In this document: positions 38,972 to 52,444 of the stretch, in pieces
Numbering within the stretch: the stretch's first letter is position 1
How the letters are laid out: the number at the start of each line of letters is the position of its first letter
From: Arabidopsis thaliana
Lineage: Eukaryota; Streptophyta; Magnoliopsida; Brassicales; Brassicaceae
DNA length: 64,000 bases
Direction of reading: 5' to 3'
NCBI RefSeq assembly: GCF_000001735.4
Contig: NC_003076.8
Span: forward strand, 25,919,835-25,983,834
Position numbers and translations under genes: made by a program
The notes under the pieces: generated by a model
What the model was told of the DNA's origin: nothing
The model's input: only the letters and a program-made list of their open reading frames with translations
Database searches by the model: none

Positions 38972-40609
38972 TTATGCGGATGATTCTACTTTCAGAACAA
39001 CTTTCATGAACTCGTAAACAAAGTAACTGATTGCCGCGGAAGGCAAAACCTGCAATAGTGAGATAATTCACAAAGCTGTAAAACCTGCAATAAGCTGGTT
39101 CAAGAGATTAATTTATGACTAGTATTAAGGAATCAAACCTGCAATAAGCTGGGAATCAAGCCAGCATATAGAGCAGGAACACCTCCTTGTTCAATGATCT
39201 TCACACAAGTAGCCACTGCGCTTAACCTTTTAGCATGTGACTGCATTTGTAAACGCCTTCTCACAACTTCAAACGGATATGTTGCTGCTTCTGAGCAAGC
39301 CCCTGCGATTGCTCCATATAACAAAGTTCTCATGGGACCAAGCTCGAGTTGATCGAAAGCATTAAGTTCTTCACCTTCTTGCTTCATGTGTTCAAGCCGT
39401 TTCTTACCTTCCGGTGTATGAAGGTAAGCTGATTTTAAAATATCATAGACACCGTAGAACACAGCTCCCGATGGAGCCATACTAACAAGTGAAGGTACAA
39501 GACCTTTGTATAGGGAAAAGAAACCTTCAGTTTGAATCATGTGACGGAATGCACCAACTACACCACCTAATGCTTCTCCACCGGGTGCCACCATAACCGT
39601 TCTTATCTGCAATTCAAAACCAAAGTAATGCTAAAGAACCTCCAGAGAATGGTAAAAGAAGCTCAATGAAGTTTTTGTTGTGATTCCACTTACAGTATCA
39701 AGTGGTAGACAAAGCAAACTAGCTGTTACTCCGGCAGCTGCACCAGCAACAAACCTCTCGAAATTTGTCGTTTCTTCATTCCCGGACAATTTCAGAAGCT
39801 GACCTCTATATGTATCATATGCATAGAAGTTGATGGACTTAAAGGGAGCAGTTCTGAGAATATTAACCAAATTCCCTTTCCAAAATCCTCTAATCCCTTC
39901 ATTTGTTGCAATCCTCTGAATGAGTTCAAGAAGATTCCCTTGCTCTCCGCGAACAATGTATTCTAGCTTCATCCGTTCAAGAGGTGCAATGCAAGTTCTG
40001 CTCAAACCAAAACCCAATGAGCCACCAAACTACAACAAACCAAATCAATACAAAATCTCAAATAAGCATATCAGTAAGTAACCCCAACACTTAAAGTCTA
40101 CAACTTTATACTGACACTCAATCTCATTTGACCTCAAGAGTTTCGTAGAATAAGTAAAGAAGAAGGAGAGACCTTGAAACCATGGCTGCAAAAGCTCCAG
40201 CCCATAAATGCTTGGTTGTGTTGAGAGCTCCTGCTCCATTTTCCTTAACCCTACGCTTCTCCTTAGATTCTTGACCACCACCGATCAACACCGAACCTTT
40301 CTCCGATTTAAAGCCGTTTTGACCATTATACCCTTCACCTTCTTCTTCCTCACCATTACTCTCGTTAATCGATAAACTAACAGACAGAAACAGAGGTTCC
40401 CTGGTCCCGTTTCGTCTCCTAAACTTCAAAAAACTCGACTTTTGACTGAAGCGACACGAATTGACGGAACAATCCTTCGACGAAAGAAAAGAGACAGACG
40501 AGGAAGGAAGAGATTCTTCGAGAAACAACCCACCGCAGATGATTTGACCATTGTGATCTAATGACTCTGATCTGATTGCTTCAGCTATCCATCGATCAAG
40601 GCCACGCAT
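38972..40609 (-). CDS. Mitochondrial carrier family (SLC25) protein
   Basis: Four exons (40173-40609, 39694-39997, 39139-39606, 38972-39049) encode 428 residues. Three tandem carrier repeats with signature Px[DE]xx[KR] motifs can be read: APLERMKLEYIV (first), LPLDTIRTVMVAP (second) and YPFEVVRRRLQM (third). Each is followed by EG/GxxxFYKG-type motifs (GIRGFWKGN, GFFSLYKGL, GVPALYAGL). The N-terminal 130 residues are Ser-, Glu- and Gly-rich and are not part of the carrier fold, longer than usual; they may target a plastid or mitochondrion. The substrate is unknown; the set resembles nucleotide or cofactor carriers. I chose the ATG at 40609 (MRGLDRW); an in-frame ATG at 40681 would add 24 residues. 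Confidence 0.93.
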
Positions 40610-41112
40610 TTTACTAAATTTTCGATGGCAAATTCGACAAATTGAGCAAAGTCGAAAACTTTTAACAAGACCCAAGAACAAATTGGATTCAATAGCTGTT
40701 GGGATCTTAAGGAAGACGAGAAGACTAATAATATTGATAGTTTATACACACAGTAGTTGCTCTTTCTCAAAGCTTTAAGCTTTCATATCTCTCGCTCTCT
40801 CTCTCACACTAAAACAGAGAATATTTTAGGTTGGTTTTGGTTAAAGTGTGTGACTTGGTGCTTTTTTTCTGCTGACGATGCCAATATTGGTTGACACGTC
40901 ATCGTCTATATTTCGTTTATTTTGACAAAAATAATTCTTTCTTCATAGAATGCATACATTTCTTCATGATCAGACATTGGAAGAACTCACAAGATAAGAG
41001 TTTGATTAGACAAAATATTCCATCTCCTAGTTTGTTATACTAAACAGAAGAGTGGTCAAAAGTTTTTTTTTACTTTGTTTTTGATTCCATGTGTTTGAGA
41101 TTGTGAGAGGAG

Positions 41113-43166
41113 TCAGCAGGAGCCTTGGACAGAGGACAAAGGCGTTAAGTAAAGGCCTTTGCTCTCCAACAAGTTAGCCGCAGCATCAAAGTCCTTTGTA
41201 AGCAGATCTTCCATTACTTCCTCCAGAGATTTTGCCATCGTCTGCTCGTGATGTATGTAGTGACCGTATCCCTATCACAAACAACACATTCACTCTAAGA
41301 AACAAACATATACTATATCGTGTATCTTTGCTTCAGATACATAAATGTATTACCTCAATGAATGCCATAGGATGAGATATTGGTTCTCCTCCCAACCTGC
41401 TTCGACTTAATTCCTATATACGTAATAACTTAGAATGTCAGGTTTTGGATTGGGAGCTTTTGGTTTGGATTTGGCTTTCTCTATCAAACCTATTTGTCCT
41501 CAATAAACAAGTTGAGAAAGAAGAAAAAAGATAGGAGAAGCAAGACAATACCTTCATCTGTAGATGCAGAAGCTTAACATGATCAACCATGGCATTCAGT
41601 GTCAATTCATGGTTATCCCCCTACAAGATCACATAAAATCAACAATTAAGATTCAATCTCTCATAAGCTATATGTGGACAAGCTCTGGTTGCAAAAATAT
41701 GAAATATATAATTCTAACAATGTTACCTCAACTTTATGTGGGAGCAATTTCCCTAATGCCTTGATGTTATCGGCAATTCTCTGCTTGCGCTCCTATAAAA
41801 CGTAGAACCAATGGTTCATATAACATCAAACAACAGATGGAATCATCATACGTGATACTTACACGCTCATTGGTATAACATTTGTTGGATCGTGTCGAGG
41901 GTACATCTATGTCATTGTCAAAGAGCTGTGAGAAGTCACGGTTGTTGTTGTTGCTCCGTTTTTTCCAACTTCTAAGCTTCTGATACAATAAACAGAAGTG
42001 TTAGCTCCTGAAAAGAGAGACTTTCCAGATCAGACATTACTTAAATAATGTGATGAAACTTGACCTCAGAGTAGTCTGGGGACCAAGGCTGCACAGACTT
42101 GCGAGAGGATCGTCTACGTCCAGGAACCTTACTGCTGCTTCCCTGATATAATATATGCAAGTAGATTATACTACTTTCAGATCCGCCAAAGGATGTAAAA
42201 TCGAAAGAAAAGACAAAAAGTAGAGATGTTATGAGATACTTACAGAGAGTTCATTGTTGGTGCGGCTTTGTACACGAATAGAGGGTTTCACCAAGGAAGA
42301 ACCACCAATGTTGTCAGAAGAGTACATGGTTCGGATCCCTCCTCCTAGACCAGTTGCAGGGCCACGACTTGGCAGAACAACTTTCTCCACGACGTAATCG
42401 AGAGGAGGTTTAACATCAGGTGTAGAATCTTCGTTGAGCAAAGCAAGGTAACTATGTGGAAGCTTAGATGGTTGAAGCCATTGAGACAGAGACAAACTCC
42501 CATCGTCACATTTTACTGCATTTCCAACAACCGACTTTGATCAGTGTTGAAAGAGAATGGTGCTAATCTAGGTGGAGCAAGTAACCACAAGCCTGAAATG
42601 TTCAAAATGTCATACAGATACTATAGAACAAGTATACCTTTCAAGTTAGGGGGATTGTCGGAAACCTTGGTCTTGTTCTTGTTGTGAGGTTGAGTGGAAT
42701 TTGGGGAAGAGAAAGGGAAAATCTCAGAGATAACAACAGAGGCAGCTTCATCAGCATCATGTTGGTGCTCAATTGCAACACCTCTTAGAATCTTTGGATC
42801 AATCTGTAATGTATAATAAAAACAATGTGACATTATTTAAGCACCAAAATGAAACAGCAGAACTCAACAACAACATTTGGTAGCACGTGAGATTTGTTGC
42901 CATCAATCATTTGCTCATACTATAAAATAACATTAATTGAAATATTAAATACAGATAGCTTTCTTGGTTTCGCTGTTGGATCAAATATAGTAATACCAAA
43001 TAACTACTCAACTTGATTTCATGAAGAAACAACGAACAACAAAAACAAACAAACCAGTGGCTTTGCAACCACAACAATCATGAGTGAAACAGAGATAATG
43101 ATTAAGAGCTTGTTTTACCTGTGGAAATAACTCCGTGAGAGATTGATAAACCGATCTAAAACCCAT
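41113..43166 (-). CDS. Divergent bHLH-like protein related to the LRL/UNE12 group
   Basis: Nine exons can be joined on the minus strand, starting MGFRSVYQSLTELFPQ (43119-43166) and ending SSVQGSC at 41113. Residues about 200-265 read as a basic helix-loop-helix: TNERERKQRIADNIKALGKL (basic part and helix 1), a short loop, then HELTLNAMVDHVKLLHLQMK (helix 2). It is followed by ELSRSRLGGE, a match to the LSMSRLGGA segment that follows helix 2 in LRL and UNE12 bHLH proteins. The C-terminus (MEDLLTKDFDAAANLLESKG, then LYLTPLS) matches their [27 protein letters not shown]-type tail. Glu9 and Arg13 of the basic region are kept, while His5 is replaced by Cys. Function is unknown; DNA binding is inference. 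Confidence 0.82.
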
Positions 43167-43727
43167 CACTGGAAATCTGCGACAAAGCAACCAAAATCAC
43201 GAATCACATTGTGCTTAAACCCTAAAACCCTTTTTCATGCTCAGAATAAACAGACGAACAAAGGTCCAGAAACAAAATGGGTCGCGATTTGAAATTTAAA
43301 CAAATTAAGCTAAGAACAAAACTGAGATTTGATTCAATAGTCCCTTGTCACTAACATCGTTTATGCGGCAGAGCAAATTTTCTCAGGTTTTGGGTTTTGC
43401 TGAAAAAGTGAAATGCTTTCTTCTCTATTTATTTTCTGGTGACCATGAATAAAAATGGTTGACACGTCATCATTCATTTTCTTACAACGAGTTTTTTGAT
43501 TACACATTTCCAGTATTTTAATCATATAGTTACTACCTTAATGTAGCAAATTACAAAATTTTGTAGAGACCTTAGATTATTTTATTAAATCAAGTTAGAA
43601 ACCGATGTTTACAGAGACATTTAGTCTAATCACACCAACTATAAAGATCTTTCATTTCTTTGTAACAACAAAGGATTTATCCAATTTTTATGAGTTGCTG
43701 ATTGAGTCTGTAAGCATAATAATGTCA

Positions 43728-44958
<1,231 letters not shown>

Positions 44959-45288
44959 CCTCGCCTCTCTTTCTCTTTTCTTCTCCCTTTTGGCTATTGA
45001 ATCGCGTTTATATTCGTACCGCCAATTATATAATTCTATTCAAAACTGTATACATCATGTGTTTTTTTTTGTTAATAGTGTAATCAATGGGTTGATTTGC
45101 GTATGCTATGGGCCTAATATAGGCCTTACTTAAACTCAATTGGACTCATTCCATCTTTGAATGTAAATATACTACAAAGTCTTTTGAATGCTCCAAGAAT
45201 CACACTATCATCTACTTAGTTAATAATAATGGCATTAAGATATCTCATTGTTGTAACTAGCAGCTATTCTCTGAATGGAACCTTTTTC

Positions 45289-47473
45289 TTACACCTTCTT
45301 CTTCTTCTTGTCAATGTATGGGTATTTCTGGTACATTGAGATACTACTCATCACAAGAGGAAGAGCAACTAGGCAATACGATGATGGCGGTTTTCCTTCA
45401 AACGCAAATTGAAGTAGCGCCGTCACAAGTAATGCCGACACAATCACAAATCCCTGCAAAGTGATATAACGACATTACATATTTCAGCTTTTGATTGTGT
45501 AATATCAGTCTGGGAGGGTTTTTTTTTGTTTTACCTTTCTTACACCACCGGCATGTGATGTAACTAGGCCAACAAGAATCCCACCAAGAGCATTGCTTAT
45601 TACTGGGACCTATAACAACAGTCACAGTGCATACAAACAATCAGAATTCACTGTTTTGCTATCAAAAGAATTGTTTTGTGGATAAAAAAAAGAGATAGTT
45701 TATTACCAGTGTTAAAGCAGTCCAACCATGAAAGAAGCCATATTTTTTAATCGCTTCACCATCTGGAGATTTAAGAGTACTTACTAATAAACAGAGGCTT
45801 CCAACGATAGACATTTCAACCGTCATTAAGTATGATGAATGCTTCTTGACCTGTAAACGGTAAGACAGTTTAGGCTACGAATGAATTGAAGTACAGATTT
45901 TTTATTGGAATATGATATGTAAACTCTGGATGACCTGAGAAGCCCATTGACACAGAGAAGAGGCTAAACCCGACAGGACAGAGGCTGCCAAGACCGGGAT
46001 AATTCCATAAAACAGCTTTTGATCCGCATTAATGCCGCTTGAATCTTTGTTAGAGCCTTCACCAACACTTAGAAGGACTGCTGCCATGATCAATAGACAC
46101 AAGGCTCCTATTTGTAGAATTGATTGCTTCTGCCTACAAGATGTCATTCGAGATGATGTGTTAAACACTTTTCAAGCAATAGATATTCAGGCAATCACAC
46201 TATTAAGACATGGTAGGTATCACGTTGGAGCAGAGAAGCAGCCCAAATAAAGTTATTCAGGCAATCACACTACAAATCTCTAATTCAAAAATGTGATGTA
46301 GGCACTCGCTGAGGAAAATACAAATCCAACAAACTCAAAATTTCAAGCATCCTATCAAAAACAAGACCATAAGAACAAGAAAAATAAAGGTTACCTTAGT
46401 ATTATGAAAGTAAAGAATGCTGTGAAAAAGATTTTCGTCTGATTCAGAATTGAAAATGTCAAGGAATCAAGACTCCTGTATGAGATCTGCAGCAAACTGT
46501 TCTGCAGTGCATATATGGCTGCAGGAAGTCCTGATGCTGTCAAGGATCCCATCAACGTCCACTCTTTTGCTAATCCCTTCAAACTACCATTTCTTGCCAT
46601 GAGAATCAGAGCACATATGACCTATAAAAAAGAACATACAGCAGAAGCATGAAACAGTATTTCATAAATGCAAAATTTTCGAAAGTAGAAAGGAAAAAAA
46701 AAGATCCAGTACCTTAACAATCTCGCACGTCAAAACAGATGAAGTTACAATAACATCCTTTCTGCAAAAACAATAATGCGGTAAAGTGACCAAACCATGA
46801 TAGAGACAATCTATTAACTGTTTAAGAAGAAACAAACAAATGGACTAGTGAACACAAGTCTACTAGTTCTAAATATCCATGGCATTTTGCCGCAAAATTA
46901 GGCAAAGTGACTCGATATCGAGTACTAGATAACGCGAAAGGTTACACGGTACCCTACAAAACCAAGATGAACAACTAAAACACTATGATGAAAAGCTATA
47001 TTCAAGGCATCAATGTAGCAAACTAGTAGATTCAAATTCATCTCTCTAACACTTTAGAAAATGGCTTAGTTTAACAGTGACCATGTCTTTTTCCACAGGA
47101 ACAACGAGAATACATCACAATCGTCGCATATAACTTCGAAATTGTAAGTTTACAACACTATTCTCAACCACAATTCGCAGAAAGCCAACAAAACAGATGC
47201 CCAGAAATCGAACTCCATCTCTACTCGCTACATAAGACTAATTACAACCAAATCTCGCAATTCCCGATAAAAGCGCACGAAATCAGCGAATATGAACAAG
47301 GCTATCACTAACATCAGAGATTTAAGAGGCATAGGTTGTTGCAAGAGACCGTACCTGATGCAGCGTTTGGAGATCAGAGGCTGGGCTCCGTACTGAAGTG
47401 TGAGCAATATGGAATAAAACAAAACCTTAGGGCCCATACTCGACGGACTCTTTGCTCCGTTAGCCGTCGCCAT
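45289..47473 (-). CDS. ROCK1: Nucleotide-sugar transporter ROCK1 (UDP-GlcNAc/UDP-GalNAc)
   Basis: About seven exons encode some 325 residues with around ten hydrophobic helices, in the CMP-sialic acid/UDP-sugar transporter (NST) family. ROCK1 moves UDP-HexNAc into the endoplasmic reticulum and affects glycoprotein quality control and cytokinin-oxidase levels. It begins MATANGAKSPSSMGPKVLFY at 47473. The family motif LQYGAQPLISKRC is near the N-terminus, and SYRSLDSLTFSILNQTKIFF is the conserved nucleotide-sugar loop. The C-terminus DKKKKKV is a dilysine-type ER-retrieval signal, which supports ER rather than Golgi residence. The last exon ends at 45289. A 19-bp direct repeat lies in one intron at about 46183 and 46253. 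Confidence 0.94.
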
Positions 47474-47816
47474 GAATCTCCGGCCGTCGAGAATCCAGAA
47501 AATCCGCCTTCGCTTTGTTCTGATCTTTTGGTCGAGAATTGGTTTGTGCTTTGAAGAACGCTTTTTCACTTTTTCTACATTGGACGTCGTTTTCTCAAGA
47601 GATGAACTACAAAACGCCGTCGTATTTGTTTGACAAGTGTAAAAACAATAATCCTTGCTAAGTAAACACTTTTTGGGAAATTTTGCAAGAATTTATCCAT
47701 ATTAAATTTGTCAAATCTAGATTACAAAAAAAAAAAAAAAATCCCCACCAAATTTTGTAATTATAAATGTAAAAATATTATGAAGTATTGATAGTTACTA
47801 CAATCTAGTAGACATT

Positions 47817-47828
47817 AAAAAATCATAA
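47817..47828 (+). repeat. Left target-site duplication of LINE
   Basis: AAAAAATCATAA here is repeated at 48815-48826 after the LINE poly(A) tail. Part of the A-run at the right copy is shared with the tail, so the true duplication may be 6 to 12 bp. Confidence 0.75.
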
Positions 47829-48820
47829 CACCAAAGTTAAAACATTTTCTCTGGCGATATGCATCCCGGGCTATTGGTATTGCCGAAAATCTACGACGTC
47901 GGAACATAAACGTGGACCCGTATTGTTCGCGATGTTGCACGGAGCTGGAAACAAATGACCATACAATCTTCTCATGTCCTCGGGTTGAAATGATATGGAG
48001 AGCTGCAGGCTTTCAAACTTCCCAATTATGTGACAATGGAATACCACCGGAAGAGAAGTTGCGTATCATCTTTCAAATGCATAATGATTCAAGGGTGGAT
48101 CGAGTTACAAGATTTATGCCCTTTTGGTTAATGTGGAGAATATGGAAGAGCGGAAACGACCTAGTCTTTAACCACACGCGAACAAAATTCCAAACTACAG
48201 TGGAGATGGCTCTCAATGACACCAAGGAATGGTTGGACAATACAATGACAAACGAGCAGCAAAATGGGAACAGGAATGCAGATCCGTCTCGTAATACCAA
48301 GTGGTCGCCGCCGGGAAGAGACAAATTAAAATGCAACTATGATGCATCGCACCATGAAAGAAACACAGTTTCAGGACTTGGTTGGATCCTTCGGAACTCT
48401 CAAGGTACTGTGATCGAGTGTGGTATGGGGAAATTTCAAGGTCGTATGACGACGGAGGAGGCAGAGTGTTCAACACTTATTTGGGCTATACAAGCTTCCT
48501 ATGGCTTCGGGCATAAGAAGGTTATTTTTGAGGGAGATAACCAAACCATCACCCGAATGATAAACACAAAGTCATCTAATCCAAGGCTACAACACTTTCT
48601 CGATACCATCCAAAGTTGGATACCAAGTTTTGAATCGATAGAATTCTCTTTCAAACATCGAGAACAGAACGGATGTGCGGATTTCTTAGCCAAACAAGCC
48701 ATCAAAGAGAATACCCAATGGTCTCTGTTTCATTCTTGTCCTTATTTTCTGAGTCCATATGTAAACAACGATTACTCTTAAGTTCTAAATAAAGTTATAA
48801 GTTGAAAAAAAAAAAAAAAA
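47829..48820 (+). mobile_element. 5'-truncated L1-type LINE with poly(A) tail
   Basis: The element begins mid-ORF at 47829, so it is a 5'-truncated copy lacking the reverse transcriptase core. It ends in a run of about 16 A at 48805-48820. The matching flanks show it arrived by target-primed reverse transcription. What remains is the end of ORF2: the zinc-knuckle region (zf-RVT) and the plant LINE RNase H domain, in one uninterrupted frame. The clear target duplication, intact tail and open frame suggest a fairly young insertion. It lies 356 bp upstream of ROCK1 and 570 bp upstream of ASN2. Confidence 0.9.
47912..48781 (+). CDS. LINE ORF2 C-terminal fragment with RNase H domain
   Basis: The frame of 289 residues from the first ATG is actually open from 47830, where it reads PKLKHFLWRYASRA, typical of the zf-RVT region. 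CSRCCTELETNDHTIFSCP is the zinc-knuckle (Cys-x2-Cys and His-x4-Cys). The RNase H domain spans about residues 140-270, with acidic residues in CNYDASHHE, TTEEAECSTL and VIFEGDNQTI, and a C-terminal CADFLAKQA. It has been annotated elsewhere as an RNase H-like gene, but it is best read as transposon coding sequence. Any expression would come from a chance upstream promoter. Confidence 0.9.
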   Translation: MDPYCSRCCTELETNDHTIFSCPRVEMIWRAAGFQTSQLCDNGIPPEEKLRIIFQMHNDSRVDRVTRFMPFWLMWRIWKSGNDLVFNHTRTKFQTTVEMALNDTKEWLDNTMTNEQQNGNRNADPSRNTKWSPPGRDKLKCNYDASHHERNTVSGLGWILRNSQGTVIECGMGKFQGRMTTEEAECSTLIWAIQASYGFGHKKVIFEGDNQTITRMINTKSSNPRLQHFLDTIQSWIPSFESIEFSFKHREQNGCADFLAKQAIKENTQWSLFHSCPYFLSPYVNNDYS

Positions 48821-49389
48821 TCATAAGAAAATCTACAAGTTATGTTTTCTCAATCACATCCACTTCTTAAGAAGACATAACATGTAACATGTTGATATGA
48901 AACCATGTGATTAGTGGAAATGAAAAGCAGAATGTAAGGAGGTTACAATGTCAGAACATAGCAAATCATATATAACTTGATTGTTCCTTTCTTCAAAGCA
49001 ACAATGGAATTGGAATATAGCATCCACTAAAAGCCTTCAAACCAATCATACGAGATAATAATGCGATTTCAAAACTGATCAAGCCATAAAGATGAATAAT
49101 GAGCCATAGTTGCATTCGTTCAATCCGTGATTTCGTAACGCGAAAGGCCAAAACGTTATTAAGTTCCAATCCAAAGTAATTGACAAAAAAACAAATGGAC
49201 CTCGTGACAATGATGATATGAATCTCTCCCAATCACAAAAATGAGTAACAAACAAACACTAAAAAGATTAGGGTTAAAAATCATAAATAGTCAAAATCAA
49301 CGGCCGTGATTGAAAGCCACCCTATAAATTCTAATAATCAGTTTCTGAGTGAAGCCATTGTTATTTGTTTTCGTTGCCACTCTAACACA

Positions 49390-52300
49390 ATGTGTGGGAT
49401 TCTCGCTGTTCTTGGTTGCATCGACAACTCTCAAGCTAAACGTTCTCGTATCATCGAACTCTCTCGCAGGTACTCTTCTGTTTCCATTGAATCAATCATG
49501 AAGCCTGCCCAATGTTACTGAAGAATCGTTTATAATTTGGAATAAAGGTTTCAACTTTTTTAGAGGAAATGTGTGCGTTTACTCAATTGATGAATCATAG
49601 ATAGACCCGAATTGATGTTTAGATTGGTTACTTTTTTTTGTGTAGATTGAGGCACAGAGGTCCTGATTGGAGTGGACTCCATTGTTATGAAGATTGTTAT
49701 CTTGCCCATGAGCGTTTAGCCATCATTGACCCTACTTCAGGAGACCAACCTCTCTATAACGAAGACAAGACCGTCGCTGTCACTGTACTTTCTCTTGTCT
49801 TTCAAACAATGTCAATTAGTATCATGTGTAAATAAATGTGTCAAAGTGTTGGCCTTTGTTCCTTGCTGGTCATCTGAAGGGTAAATTAAATTTGCTTATG
49901 ATGTCAGGTAAATGGAGAGATATACAACCACAAGATTTTGCGTGAAAAGCTTAAGTCTCATCAGTTCCGTACTGGTAGTGACTGTGAAGTGATTGCACAT
50001 CTTGTAAGTATCCGTTATTGGGAAAAGACTGATTTTTTGTTTCTGGATTTCCATCTTTTGGACTTTTTTTTTTTGCATAGATCTGAATTTGGCCAATTAG
50101 TGAAGAAGTAACTGAGCATATCTCTGTTGTTGAATCTTATGTCTTGCAGTACGAAGAACATGGAGAGGAATTTATCGACATGTTGGATGGAATGTTCGCG
50201 TTTGTCCTTCTTGATACTCGCGACAAAAGTTTTATTGCTGCAAGGGACGCTATTGGTATCACTCCACTTTACATTGGATGGGGTCTTGATGGTATGTGAT
50301 CTAACGTTTTCCTAAGCAATTCACTTCAATAAGGCTAAGCTTATGCTATCTTTTGTAATCAATTACTTTTCTAATGTTTAATTAAATCCCTTATAGGTTC
50401 TGTCTGGTTTGCTTCGGAGATGAAAGCGCTTAGTGATGATTGTGAACAGTTTATGTCTTTTCCTCCTGGCCACATCTACTCAAGTAAACAAGGTTTGTAT
50501 ACCGTTTAAACAAATACACATTTAGTCTATTCTGGTGGGTTTTTTGTAATAAACTTTAGGCATTTTTATGATGTAGAAGTTTCATGAAATGTCTTTACTG
50601 CTTTCTTGTAGGAGGGCTTAGGAGGTGGTACAATCCTCCGTGGTACAATGAGCAGGTTCCTTCAACCCCATATGATCCTTTAGTTCTGCGCAATGCTTTC
50701 GAGAAGGTATGTTTGGAGATATATTCTCTTCAAAATGTTCAGTCTTGTTGCAACGGTTATTGCAGTTGCTGAACAGTTTTAGGAACTACGAATGTGTTTC
50801 TTTAATTTGACATTTTTTCAGGCTGTAATAAAGAGACTTATGACTGATGTGCCTTTTGGAGTTCTCCTATCTGGAGGATTGGACTCGTCTCTCGTTGCTG
50901 CAGTAGCATTACGCCATTTGGAAAAATCAGAAGCTGCTCGTCAATGGGGTTCACAATTGCACACGTTTTGCATCGGTTTGCAGGTCTTAAAACTTCAAGC
51001 TCAATATCAGGTTTCTTAAAAGGCGCCTTCAAGATTCTAACTATGTATTCTATTTTTTGTTTTCAGGGATCGCCAGATCTTAAAGCTGGCAGAGAAGTTG
51101 CTGACTATCTTGGAACACGCCACCACGAGTTTCAGTTTACAGTTCAGGTATAAAATTTCCTTGATATAGTCATACAGATCCATTATCATTCATGGTTTTC
51201 AAAATAGACGACTTAACATCTTCCTCTAATGATAATTCCAGGACGGGATAGACGCGATAGAGGAAGTCATTTACCATATTGAGACTTATGACGTTACTAC
51301 AATAAGAGCTAGCACCCCAATGTTTCTTATGTCCAGAAAAATTAAATCTTTAGGTGTAAAGATGGTTCTTTCTGGGGAAGGTTCTGATGAAATACTGGGG
51401 GGATACTTGTACTTCCATAAGGCTCCCAACAAGAAAGAATTTCATGAAGAAACATGCCGAAAGGTATTTCCTTGTCAACTTACTTTGCTGATCTGCTTTT
51501 GTCCCCTCACTGAATCTTGTTTATGCTTTTCTTTACATACAGATCAAAGCTCTCCACCAATTTGATTGTTTGAGAGCTAACAAATCAACTTCTGCGTGGG
51601 GTGTCGAAGCTCGTGTGCCTTTCCTAGATAAAGAATTTTTAAATGTTGCAATGAGCATCGATCCAGAGTGGAAGTTGATCAAGCCTGATCTCGGAAGGAT
51701 CGAGAAGTGGGTGCTACGCAATGCCTTTGATGATGAAGAACGACCTTATCTACCAAAGGTTTGTTTACAAATAACTAAAGCTGTTTTTGTGCCTCTCTGC
51801 AGTTTTTTTCGATAAACTCTGTAATTTCACTAATAATGTTCTAACAAAATTTCTCATCTTCTGGTGAATTCAGCACATTCTATATAGACAGAAAGAACAG
51901 TTTAGTGATGGAGTTGGGTATAGCTGGATAGATGGTCTGAAAGATCATGCAAATAAACATGTAAGAAATGTCTTTTATTAAGGCAATTTCCCGATAAATG
52001 TTGGAAGTTTTTTGACATAAACTTCCATTTTTCTTGGTAAAGGTCTCTGATACTATGCTGTCAAACGCAAGCTTTGTCTTCCCGGATAACACACCTCTGA
52101 CAAAAGAAGCGTACTACTACAGAACCATCTTCGAGAAGTTCTTCCCGAAGGTAATAAAATGCCATAAATTTTCAAAATCTCACATAAACGTCTCTGCTTT
52201 GCTGATTTGTTTTGTTGTATTTCCTGAGCAGAGTGCTGCTAGAGCGACTGTACCAGGAGGTCCAAGTATAGCTTGCAGTACCGCGAAAGCTGTAGAATGG

Positions 52301-52444
52301 GATGCAACTTGGTCAAAGAATCTTGATCCGTCAGGCCGTGCGGCTCTTGGAGTTCATGTTGCAGCTTATGAAGAGGATAAAGCAGCTGCTGCTGCTAAGG
52401 CTGGATCGGATTTAGTAGATCCTCTTCCTAAGAATGGAACATAA
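49390..52444 (+). CDS. ASN2: Glutamine-dependent asparagine synthetase 2
   Basis: About 13 exons encode some 578 residues. The enzyme makes asparagine from aspartate, glutamine and ATP in the cytosol and is important for nitrogen transport and ammonium assimilation. The mature N-terminal Cys follows the start (MCGILAVLG) and is the glutaminase nucleophile. RHRGPDWSG and NGEIYNH belong to the same class II amidotransferase domain. The synthetase domain has the PP-loop [11 protein letters not shown] and [13 protein letters not shown]. The Ala/Lys-rich C-terminus ends PLPKNGT. A telo-box in reverse (TTAGGGTT) lies at about 49268, 115 bp before the start codon. Confidence 0.97.

Noticed and set aside
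47912-48781. Host RNase H gene
   Set aside because: The frame is open from the LINE start at 47830, reads the LINE zinc-knuckle, has a poly(A) tail and is bounded by duplicated target sequence.
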